Shown here one piece after another: positions 1-5,893 of a stretch of DNA of 14,972 nucleotides. The notes under the pieces are model-generated. The model ran no database searches. It had not been told where the DNA came from and saw nothing but the letters and a program-made list of their open reading frames with translations. Positions within the stretch are counted from its first letter, which is position 1, and every line of letters starts with the position of its first letter. The stretch is taken from contig JAAFHG010000037.1 of assembly GCA_013297585.1 (NCBI GenBank), positions 1,250-16,221 on the forward strand, in the 5' to 3' direction. The translations under genes and the position numbers were made by a program. This DNA comes from Chitinophagales bacterium. Lineage in GTDB: Bacteria; Bacteroidota; Bacteroidia; Chitinophagales; Chitinophagaceae.

Positions 1-1
1 C

Positions 2-271
2 GAAATGTTTGACCTGCCATTTGGCGGTAAAATAATAGATACACCTGGTATAAGAGAATTAGGCTTAGTAGATATTACCAAGCAAGAATTGAGTGGTTAT
101 TTCCCTGAAATGAATGCGCTGCTTAATGACTGCAAGTACAACAATTGTATGCACACGAACGAGTTGGATTGTGCTATAAAAGATGCCGTAAACGAAGGCA
201 CAATATCAATAGACCGCTACGCAAACTATTTGAAAATTTTAGATACCATAGAGGTTAAAAGCTGGTCTTAG
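2..271 (+). CDS. rsgA: Ribosome small subunit-dependent GTPase A, C-terminal part (partial)
   Basis: This is the 3' end of a circularly permuted GTPase that helps mature the 30S ribosomal subunit in the cytoplasm. The frame is open from the window edge, so the true start is upstream; the Met at position 5 is internal. About 89 residues remain of a family usually near 300. Two signatures are visible. The first is the G3 motif DTPG in DTPGIRELGL, near the start. The second is the family's zinc-binding pattern C-x4-C-x-H-x5-C, in CKYNNCMHTNELDC, followed by a helical tail. The N-terminal OB fold and the G1 and G4 motifs are not in the window. The TAG stop overlaps the TAA stop of the convergent lipoprotein gene by a few bases. 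The assignment is strong because G3 and the Cys/His cluster occur together in the expected order. Confidence 0.93.
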   Translation, partial: EMFDLPFGGKIIDTPGIRELGLVDITKQELSGYFPEMNALLNDCKYNNCMHTNELDCAIKDAVNEGTISIDRYANYLKILDTIEVKSWS

Positions 272-486
272 CCTCGTTGTTTTTTAGCTAGTTTTCTATC
301 TCTGCGTAACTGCTTTAGCATAGCTTTGTATTCAGCTTTTTGATAGGGTGTTTTAGGCTTGTAACCTGGTTGTTGTAGGGCAAATATTTTTTCTGCACCA
401 ATTGGTGGTACATATGGTCGCTTACGAAAAATGCTACAGCTACTTAAGCAAATAGCTATCACTAATACAGTTAGTAGAGGTTTCAT
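268..486 (-). CDS. Small hypothetical lipoprotein (72 aa)
   Basis: The N-terminus has Lys, a hydrophobic stretch (residues 4-13) and a lipobox LSSC with the lipidated Cys at residue 17, so the product should be processed by signal peptidase II and anchored in a membrane. The mature part is only about 55 residues. It begins SIFRKRPYVPPIG and ends in a very basic helix rich in Lys and Arg (KQLRRDRKLAKKQRG). I recognise no family. It is convergent with rsgA, with the two stop codons overlapping, and lies 40 bp downstream of the carbonic-anhydrase-like gene on the same strand, so it may be cotranscribed with it. The clean lipobox makes it very likely a real gene despite its size. A basic tail could contact nucleic acid, phospholipid or peptidoglycan; that is speculation. 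Confidence 0.75.
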   Translation of the reverse strand: MKPLLTVLVIAICLSSCSIFRKRPYVPPIGAEKIFALQQPGYKPKTPYQKAEYKAMLKQLRRDRKLAKKQRG

Positions 487-526
487 CGAGTGTTAGTTTT
501 GGAAATCAATTTAAAGCAAGCTAGCG

Positions 527-1057
527 TTATTTATTATCATTATAAGCCTCAAACCAACTCGCATACTTAACGTAATTATTGGCTATTCTATCTACTTCAC
601 CACTAATTAACTCTTTAGAAATGTCTTTAATTTTTTTGGCTGGTACACCTGCGTAAATAGTACCTGCTTCTACTACTGTACCTTCGGTTACTACCGCGCC
701 TGCTGCAATAATAGAGTTACTATTTACAATGCATCTATCCATTACAATAGCGCCCATACCTATCAGTACATTGTCTTTAATAGTACAACCATGTACCAAT
801 GCATTGTGCCCAATAGATACGTTGTTACCAATAATGGTTGGATTTTTTAAGTACGTACAATGCACCACCGCACCATCTTGTACATTTACTTTATTACCCA
901 TTGTAATTACATTTACATCGCCACGAATGACAGCGTTAAACCATACACTACAATCATCACCCATTACCACTTCACCCACAATAGTAGCGTTAGGCGCCAC
1001 AAAACAATTAGTGCCAAAGGCAGGTGTTTTATCTAATACGGTTAATATGTAAGCCAT
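527..1057 (-). CDS. Gamma-carbonic anhydrase-like hexapeptide-repeat protein (YrdA/PaaY type)
   Basis: This 176-residue protein has the left-handed beta-helix pattern of hexapeptide repeats, such as NATIVG, CSVWFN, NNVSIG, DNVLIG and NSIIAA, which fold as a trimer. Key residues of the gamma-carbonic anhydrase family are present: RGD at 45-47, NVQDG around 58-62, and three histidines, H66, H84 and H89 (GHNALVHG), at the metal-ligand positions. It ends with the usual YAGVPAKKIK motif and a C-terminal helix. The length is typical of the family. Members bind zinc, iron or cobalt and some hydrate CO2, but many YrdA/PaaY proteins have weak or undefined activity, so the family assignment is firm and the reaction is not. 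The ATG at 1057 is preceded by an AAAC-heptad leader, mirrored before the divergent aminotransferase gene. Confidence 0.92.
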   Translation of the reverse strand: MAYILTVLDKTPAFGTNCFVAPNATIVGEVVMGDDCSVWFNAVIRGDVNVITMGNKVNVQDGAVVHCTYLKNPTIIGNNVSIGHNALVHGCTIKDNVLIGMGAIVMDRCIVNSNSIIAAGAVVTEGTVVEAGTIYAGVPAKKIKDISKELISGEVDRIANNYVKYASWFEAYNDNK

Positions 1058-1065
1058 GGGGATTA

Positions 1066-1107
1066 GTTTTTAGTTTGAAGTTTTTAGTTTGAAGTTTGGA
1101 GTTAAAA
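1066..1107 (-). repeat. Six-copy 7-base repeat, leader of the carbonic anhydrase gene
   Basis: On the plus strand this stretch divides exactly into GTTTTTA, GTTTGAA, GTTTTTA, GTTTGAA, GTTTGGA and GTTAAAA, six 7-base units that nearly all start with GTTT. Read on the coding strand it is an AAAC-rich, T-poor run ending eight bases before the ATG at 1057. Its mirror image lies before the aminotransferase start at 1266. Confidence 0.8.
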
Positions 1108-1222
1108 GTAGATAGAAAAATTGATTGCGAGCAAGGATAGAAGCTATTGTAACTATTTCATAAGCTAACTTTACATTCTAGAATGTTTAAACTTACAAAC
1201 TGTATAAACTTCTTAAACTCAT

Positions 1223-1264
1223 AAACTTCAAACTATAAACTCCAAACCCCAAACTATAAACAAC
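1223..1264 (+). repeat. Six-copy 7-base repeat, leader of the aminotransferase gene
   Basis: The run divides exactly into AAACTTC, AAACTAT, AAACTCC, AAACCCC, AAACTAT and AAACAAC, six 7-base units with invariant AAAC, ending one base before the ATG at 1266. Looser AAAC units at irregular spacing continue upstream to about 1189. It is the inverted counterpart of 1066-1107. The roughly 115 bp between the two arrays must hold the start signals of both divergent genes; I see only weak promoter-like strings there, such as TAACTTTA at 1166-1173. Confidence 0.8.
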
Positions 1265-1265
1265 C

Positions 1266-2462
1266 ATGTCTCTTCGCAACCAATTTTTAAACCATGTAGC
1301 CCAAACGTCTGATGCGCCTATTGGCTTAGAAATGGCTAAAGCAGAAGGCATTTGGCTATACGATATACATGGCAAGCGATACCTTGATATGATTAGTGGT
1401 TTTAGTGTTGCCAATATTGGGCATAGCCACCCTAAAGTAGTAGAAGCAGTGCAGCAGCAAGCCGCACAGTATATGCACTTGATAGTTTATGGCGAATATA
1501 TTCAGCAACCACAAGTAGCTTATGCGCAATTGCTTATACAGCATTTACCGCCGTCGCTTAACTGTGTGTACTTTACCAATAGCGGTGCAGAAGCTACCGA
1601 AGGCGCCATGAAACTAGCCAAACGTATTAAAAATAAAACTAATATTATTAGTTGTAAAAATGCTTACCATGGTAGTACACAAGGCGCACTAAGTGTAATG
1701 GGCGATGAATATTTTAAAAATGCTTTCAGGCCGCTTCTACCCAATATTTATCATTACGATTATAATAGCGATGATTTATTAGCAGCCATTGATAGTAGTA
1801 TAGCTTGTGTAATAATTGAAACCGTACAGGCGGAAAGTGGTATTGTAAAGCCTTCGGCAAAATGGTTGCAAGCAGTAAGGGCAAAATGCAACGAGCATTG
1901 TGTGCTGCTTATTTTAGATGAAATTCAGGCAGGCTTTGGCCGTACAGGTAGCCTTTGGGCTTTTGAACAATACAGTATTGTGCCAGATATTTTATTGCTA
2001 GGTAAAGCATTAGGTGGTGGTATGCCACTGGGTGCCTTTATAGCCGATAAGCGCTTGATGGGCACACTTACTAGCAACCCTGTACTTGGGCATATTACTA
2101 CTTTTGGTGGCCATCCTGTAAGCTGTGCAGCAGGTATGGCAGGCTTTAGAGTATTGCTAGAAGGTGGCTACATAGCTGAGGTAGCTGCTAAAGAACAACT
2201 GCTACTACAACACATTAAACATCCACTAATTAAAGCTGTACGTACTGCTGGCTTGTGGATGGCTATTGAGTTTGATAGCTTTGATACTAATCATGCAGTA
2301 ATTAAACAATGTATTGCCAATGGGTTAATAAGCGATTGGTTTTTATTTAACGATAAAAGCATGCGCATAGCACCACCACTCATTATTACCAACGAAGAAT
2401 TGATAGACATGTGCCAAATAATTGTTAATGCAATTGAGTCCATTAACGCACTAAAGCTTTAA
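1266..2462 (+). CDS. Class III PLP-dependent aminotransferase
   Basis: This 398-residue protein is full length for a fold-type I, class III aminotransferase (acetylornithine/ornithine/4-aminobutyrate group). In order, the motifs are: TNSGAEATEGAMKLA (104-118), binding the PLP phosphate; YHGSTQGALS (134-143), with the aromatic that stacks on the cofactor; ETVQAESG (185-192); LILDEIQAGFGRTG (215-228), with D218 for the pyridine nitrogen; LLLGKALGGGMPLGAF, with the Schiff-base lysine K247; and HITTFGGHP (276-284). It should move an amino group between an amino donor and a keto acid or aldehyde in the cytoplasm. No arginine-biosynthesis neighbours are present, so the substrate cannot be told, and argD or rocD would be over-naming. 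The ATG at 1266 follows the AAAC heptads. The gene converges on the AI-2E gene with two bases between the stops. Confidence 0.93.
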   Translation: MSLRNQFLNHVAQTSDAPIGLEMAKAEGIWLYDIHGKRYLDMISGFSVANIGHSHPKVVEAVQQQAAQYMHLIVYGEYIQQPQVAYAQLLIQHLPPSLNCVYFTNSGAEATEGAMKLAKRIKNKTNIISCKNAYHGSTQGALSVMGDEYFKNAFRPLLPNIYHYDYNSDDLLAAIDSSIACVIIETVQAESGIVKPSAKWLQAVRAKCNEHCVLLILDEIQAGFGRTGSLWAFEQYSIVPDILLLGKALGGGMPLGAFIADKRLMGTLTSNPVLGHITTFGGHPVSCAAGMAGFRVLLEGGYIAEVAAKEQLLLQHIKHPLIKAVRTAGLWMAIEFDSFDTNHAVIKQCIANGLISDWFLFNDKSMRIAPPLIITNEELIDMCQIIVNAIESINALKL

Positions 2463-2464
2463 CG

Positions 2465-3547
2465 TTATTTGCGCCTTGTAGGTGCAGATTTAAACTGTAA
2501 GTAACTTGGCAGTATTGTACGTTTACGTTCTTCCTCTGGTTTTTGATACTCTACATAGTAAATTTTTAAGAGTATAAAAAAGTACGAAATCATTAATGGA
2601 CCAAATATAAGCCCTGTAATACCAAAATATTTTAGCCCAATAATGACACCTAATACAGTTACTATAGGGTGTACATCAGCCATCCGTTTTGCTAGTACAA
2701 AGCGTATAACATTGTCGCTAGTACCTATTACAAGTAGCCCCCAACCTATTACAAAAATACCCTGCCAAGTATGGCCTTGTGCTAGTAAATAAATACTTGT
2801 AGGCAACCAAATTAAACCTGTACCTACCAATGGAAGTACCGAAGCAAAACCTGTAACAACACCCCAAAAGCCAGCATCGTTTACCCCTGCAATTAAGTAA
2901 CCAACGTAAGATAGTAACCCATGTACCACGCATATTAAAGGCACACCTACCGCATTGCTAAAGGTTTGCGCTTTTAACTCATCACCAAACAATAACATTT
3001 TGCTACGTTTAAATGGCAAATAGAGTATTAATCCTGCTTCTAATCTTCCAGTATTTACAATCATAAAGTATAGAAAAAAATACATCATACTTATGGTAGT
3101 AAAAAAGTTGAAACTACCATTTAAAAGGCTAGAAATAGTTTGCGTAGCTATGCCTTGTATTTTAGCCAAGCTATCTTTAGAAATAATATTGATGCCAAAA
3201 CGTTGTTGAATAATTTCGCCAAAATGCTTGAAGGGTTTAATGATATCGTCGGGGTGAGCAGCAACTTGTACCACTTTGCTATAAATCATAGTGGCAAATA
3301 AGCCAATAGGTAATAAGATGATAAAAAATGAGACCGTAATTACTAATATAGCAGCAGTGCTACGCTTCCAATTCCAACGCTTACTTAGCCAATATACCAA
3401 CGGCTTACTTAATACATAAAACATTACCGCGGCTAAAAAGGCTGTAAAAAATTCCATTAAAGCCCATAGCAGTAGTAATGCAAAAACAATAATTACTGCG
3501 AGAAAAAAATATCGATTAATCTTATAGTCTTGTTTATTATTTTCCAT
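2465..3547 (-). CDS. AI-2E/PerM (UPF0118) family membrane protein
   Basis: This is a 360-residue polytopic inner-membrane protein. Hydrophobic segments lie at about 12-32, 33-54, 64-90, 145-165, 197-221, 225-255, 262-280 and 294-327, close to the eight-helix pattern of the family. A soluble, partly helical stretch at 91-144 sits between helices three and four, where the family has it. The GTSDNVIRFVLAKRM sequence (275-289) matches the conserved DN-x-x-R region. Members have been linked to autoinducer-2 export (TqsA), sodium/proton exchange and other transport, so the substrate is open. The tail is basic (RKRT...APTRRK). The start ATG at 3547 diverges from the YtxH-like gene at 3624, with 76 bp between them. 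The stop TAA forms one half of a small palindrome, TAACGTTA (2460-2467), with the aminotransferase stop. Confidence 0.9.
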   Translation of the reverse strand: MENNKQDYKINRYFFLAVIIVFALLLLWALMEFFTAFLAAVMFYVLSKPLVYWLSKRWNWKRSTAAILVITVSFFIILLPIGLFATMIYSKVVQVAAHPDDIIKPFKHFGEIIQQRFGINIISKDSLAKIQGIATQTISSLLNGSFNFFTTISMMYFFLYFMIVNTGRLEAGLILYLPFKRSKMLLFGDELKAQTFSNAVGVPLICVVHGLLSYVGYLIAGVNDAGFWGVVTGFASVLPLVGTGLIWLPTSIYLLAQGHTWQGIFVIGWGLLVIGTSDNVIRFVLAKRMADVHPIVTVLGVIIGLKYFGITGLIFGPLMISYFFILLKIYYVEYQKPEEERKRTILPSYLQFKSAPTRRK

Positions 3548-3577
3548 ATAAATTGTGTTTGGTACAGTTTATGTAAA

Positions 3578-3607
3578 ATTGTGCCAAGTTTGTGTTTAGT
3601 AAATTTA
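3578..3607 (+). promoter_or_regulatory. Candidate promoter of the YtxH-like gene
   Basis: ATTG at 3578-3581 and TAAATTTA at 3600-3607 are separated by 18 bases. This approximates the primary-sigma promoter of Bacteroidota (TTTG, about 19 bases, TAnnTTTG), with one mismatch in each box. Transcription would start near 3614, leaving a leader of roughly ten bases before the ATG at 3624. The match is imperfect in AT-rich sequence, so it is tentative. Confidence 0.35.
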
Positions 3608-3623
3608 TATCAACCCTTATTGT

Positions 3624-3830
3624 ATGAGCAACAAAAAGTTTTTAGGTGGGCTTATTTTAGGCGCAGCCGCGGGTGCTGCAATAGCATTATTTTTATCAAG
3701 CGATAAAGGCAAAGAAGTAGTGGCTGAAGCCAAAACCAAATTGGAAGATTTGGGTAATGAGCTAGAAAGCTTGATAAACAAAAGCAAAGTAAAGCTAGAT
3801 GAGATGGAAGCTAAAATAAGTGAGGTGTAA
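3624..3830 (+). CDS. YtxH-like small membrane-anchored protein (68 aa)
   Basis: The protein starts MSNKKFLGGLILGAAAGAA, a short positive N-terminus followed by a Gly/Ala-rich hydrophobic helix (about residues 6-25). It continues LFLSSDKGKE into a charged amphipathic helix of Lys, Glu and Leu to the end. This is the layout of YtxH-domain proteins (sometimes annotated as gas vesicle proteins), which are widespread, stress-associated and without a defined biochemical role. The length is normal for the family. It is probably held in the inner membrane with the helix in the cytoplasm. The last codons and the TAA stop lie inside a 12-bp hairpin that ends the transcript. It diverges from the AI-2E gene; no functional link is evident. 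Confidence 0.8.
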   Translation: MSNKKFLGGLILGAAAGAAIALFLSSDKGKEVVAEAKTKLEDLGNELESLINKSKVKLDEMEAKISEV

Positions 3831-3851
3831 TAACTGTTCCTCACTTATTTA
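3815..3851. terminator. Bidirectional hairpin terminator overlapping the YtxH stop
   Basis: AAATAAGTGAGG (3815-3826) pairs perfectly with CCTCACTTATTT (3840-3851) across a 13-base loop. The left arm is coding sequence of the YtxH-like gene and the stop codon is at the loop edge. The A-rich and T-rich ends give a weak U-tract on either strand. It sits between two convergent genes (stops at 3830 and 3866), so it can end both transcripts. Confidence 0.7.
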
Positions 3852-3865
3852 CTTATTAGTGTTTA

Positions 3866-4396
3866 TTAAGCCATCTCTTCGGTAGGTTGTTTAACTATAT
3901 TCTTTATTATCTCGGCAGCATTTTGTTCGCCAAGTATTACAAAAGATTCTTTGTGTATAGTTCTTATACCCTTACCAGCTTTGCCACGTTTTTGATAGCG
4001 AATATGTATTTTACCTTGATGCGGATAATTAAAGCCTGAAATTTTTACGGGTTCGAAATGTACATTTTCAATATCAATTCTATCAATTCGAAAATTACGA
4101 CTACTTACCGCTTGAATACTTTGATCGAAAAGATATTTTTTTTCAACTAGTCTTACATACTTTTCTTTCAAGTAAGAATAAGGGTTAGAGAATGAACCTC
4201 GTGGGGTGTTTTTCTCTGGTATGGTTTGCGAAAACAATGTTGGTGTATTTTCTACACTTAGGCTTTTGTTTAATTCTAAGCCTAGTAAAAAATTCTTAGT
4301 AATTAAAACCAAGAAAACGCTCTTACCAAAGAGCATGTGCTGCTGCATACCAACAAAATGGTTGGTGTCGTAAAAAACAAATTCTTTCAGTGTCAT
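3866..4396 (-). CDS. Hypothetical protein, 176 aa, unknown family
   Basis: I do not recognise this protein. It has no signal peptide and no membrane helix; one hydrophobic stretch (about 24-40, GKSVFLVLITKNFLLGLEL) looks like core beta strands. The middle (about 50-85) is polar and may be a loop. The C-terminal half alternates hydrophobic strands with basic residues (KIHIRYQKRGKAGKGIRTIHKESFVILG) and ends in a helix. Strands followed by a helix at the end is the layout of PH-like folds, but I cannot confirm that. The protein is probably cytoplasmic and basic. It stands alone: it shares a terminator hairpin with the convergent YtxH-like gene and has 123 bp upstream before the pseudouridine synthase gene. 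The start ATG at 4396 has no clear ribosome binding site, as for the other genes here. The coding frame is clean and base use matches its neighbours. Confidence 0.7.
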   Translation of the reverse strand: MTLKEFVFYDTNHFVGMQQHMLFGKSVFLVLITKNFLLGLELNKSLSVENTPTLFSQTIPEKNTPRGSFSNPYSYLKEKYVRLVEKKYLFDQSIQAVSSRNFRIDRIDIENVHFEPVKISGFNYPHQGKIHIRYQKRGKAGKGIRTIHKESFVILGEQNAAEIIKNIVKQPTEEMA

Positions 4397-4491
4397 TTAG
4401 CAGGGGGGTGTTTAAGCACTAATTAGTTAGTTTCAAGATATCGTGAAGCTAATAAAAAAATTGCAACCGCCTGTATTAAATTATCATAAAA

Positions 4492-4507
4492 ATGATTTTT
4501 TAATCAT
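4492..4507 (-). terminator. Weak hairpin after the pseudouridine synthase gene
   Basis: ATGATT (4492-4497) and AATCAT (4502-4507) form a 6-bp stem with a 4-base loop, 12 bases past the stop of the gene ending at 4520. On that strand a short T run follows. The stem is short and AT-only, so it may be chance. Confidence 0.3.
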
Positions 4508-4519
4508 GCCAACAAGTAA

Positions 4520-5173
4520 CTAAGCTAGTATCTCCTTATCCATACCATGTAACGCCTTAATGTTTTTTTCTTGTACTTGCCAATTATCAATATGTAATTG
4601 TTGGAAGAAATCTGCTTCCTCCATTTCTCTTACTTCGCCTGGCTGTAGGTTGCCAAGCGTAATATCTTCAATACTTGTACGAATTAACCGCACACAAGAA
4701 TGGTTTACTGCTGCTACCATTTTACGCACTTGGTGGTATTTGCCTTCGGTAAGGGTAATGGTTAGCCATGTGTACGGCAAGTCTTCTCGCTGCCTAGAAC
4801 CGCCAATAAACAAATCTGCTGGCGGCGTTACTATTTGTACATCGCAAGGTGGTGTGGTGTAATTTGCCCCACCTTTAATAATAATGCTTACACCGGTTTG
4901 CAATTGTAACAAAGCCTCAGGACTTACATAACGTCTCACTTTTACCAAATAGGTTCTTTTATGCGGTGTTTTACTTTCAAACAATAATTTGGTAACTCTT
5001 TTATCGGTAGTTAACAGTAGTAAACCTTCAGAATGATTATCTAATCTACCTATTGCATGTGTACCTTCTGGAAAATCGAAATCTAGCTCGCCCAGCAAGT
5101 GTACTTTGTGCGAACTGATAAACTGCGATACCATGTGGTAAGGCTTATTAATAACAAAATAGCGATGCATCAT
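4520..5173 (-). CDS. RluE-like 23S rRNA pseudouridine synthase
   Basis: This enzyme of the RsuA/RluB/RluE/RluF group isomerises a uridine in ribosomal RNA to pseudouridine. Visible motifs are FVINKPYHMVSQF near the N-terminus; GRLDNHSEGLLLLTTD, with the catalytic Asp of GRLD about 45 residues from the start; KTYLVKV-like strand KRTYLVKVRR; and the GKYHQVRKMVAAVNH and RLIRTSI motifs of the C-terminal half. There is no N-terminal S4 RNA-binding domain, which points to the RluE type (modifying U2457 in E. coli) over RluB or RsuA. The frame is open to a TTG at 5185, but I place the start at the first ATG (5173; another ATG follows at 5170), giving about 217 residues. The 105 bp upstream, before the response regulator stop at 5291, show no clear promoter or terminator. 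Confidence 0.88.
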   Translation of the reverse strand: MMHRYFVINKPYHMVSQFISSHKVHLLGELDFDFPEGTHAIGRLDNHSEGLLLLTTDKRVTKLLFESKTPHKRTYLVKVRRYVSPEALLQLQTGVSIIIKGGANYTTPPCDVQIVTPPADLFIGGSRQREDLPYTWLTITLTEGKYHQVRKMVAAVNHSCVRLIRTSIEDITLGNLQPGEVREMEEADFFQQLHIDNWQVQEKNIKALHGMDKEILA

Positions 5174-5290
5174 AATAGTAGCCAAACTTGCTTAAGTGGC
5201 TGCAAATAAACGCTTGTTATTTGGTAAGCACTCATAAAAAATACTAGTTAAAACGTGGGGTTTAAAAATACAGGGCAGGCTAGCAGATAG

Positions 5291-5893
5291 TTAAGCCTCG
5301 TTTTGCAATTGAAATATTAACTGCGGAAAGTTATTAATATTATTTTTTTCGAGTATTCTTCTGCGATGTGTTTTTACAGTTTCTAGTGTAATGCCAAGCC
5401 TTCTACCCACCTCTTTAGATGATAACCCTTGCCCAATTAGCTGAACAATTTCTTTTTCTCTATTGGTTAGGTTTAGCGCGGCAGCAGGTGAAGTTTTTAA
5501 TTGTAGCTTTAGATATATTTTATGAAAAGCTAATTGTATGGCAACTAATAACTGAGCATCGTTGTAGGGTTTTACCAAATACATAACAGGGTTTATGCCA
5601 AAAGCATCTTTTAATGTTGTTGAATCGTGGTAGGCTGTTAAAAAAATAATTTCACAGTGGTACAAATCATTCAACTTTTTCGCTAGTTCTATCCCATTCA
5701 TATCTCCGATTATATTTATATCACAAATAACAACAGCAGGCACATTATCAGACTGATTGCTTAAATGCAAAGCTTTAGTGGCATTTCTAGCTATCCCAAT
5801 AACTTTATAATCTTCTTCTTGCAGTAACTCTATAATGCTAGTTGCAGTTATCATTTCATCTTCTACAATAAGTATTGCATTATTATTTTGCAT
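5291..5893 (-). CDS. Two-component response regulator, REC + LuxR-type HTH
   Basis: This is a 200-residue transcription regulator. The receiver domain (about 5-125) has the acidic pocket E11/D12, the phosphorylated Asp D58 in VVICD, T86 in FLTAYHD, Y105 and K108 in LVKPY, so it should be a working receiver. The linker runs to about 140. The LuxR/FixJ-type helix-turn-helix covers about 141-190, with LTNREKEIVQLIGQGLSSKEV and the recognition helix TLETVKTHRRRI. Phosphorylation by the kinase encoded just upstream should promote dimerisation and DNA binding. The ATG shares one base with the kinase stop (TAATG at 5895-5891), so translation is coupled and pairing is near certain. Target genes are unknown; the DNA flanking the divergent gene at 8320 has palindromes that could be sites, but nothing in the sequence proves it. 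Confidence 0.93.
   Translation of the reverse strand: MQNNNAILIVEDEMITATSIIELLQEEDYKVIGIARNATKALHLSNQSDNVPAVVICDINIIGDMNGIELAKKLNDLYHCEIIFLTAYHDSTTLKDAFGINPVMYLVKPYNDAQLLVAIQLAFHKIYLKLQLKTSPAAALNLTNREKEIVQLIGQGLSSKEVGRRLGITLETVKTHRRRILEKNNINNFPQLIFQLQNEA

Noticed and set aside
729..1052. 107-residue plus-strand frame
   Set aside because: It is antisense to the well supported hexapeptide-repeat protein and is explained by its codon pattern.
1066..1264. CRISPR array or integron-type repeats
   Set aside because: Units are 7 bases with no spacers and the two arrays face opposite ways; this does not fit either.
5174..5185. TTG start for the pseudouridine synthase
   Set aside because: Two ATG codons follow within 18 bases and the ATG at 5173 gives a family-typical length.
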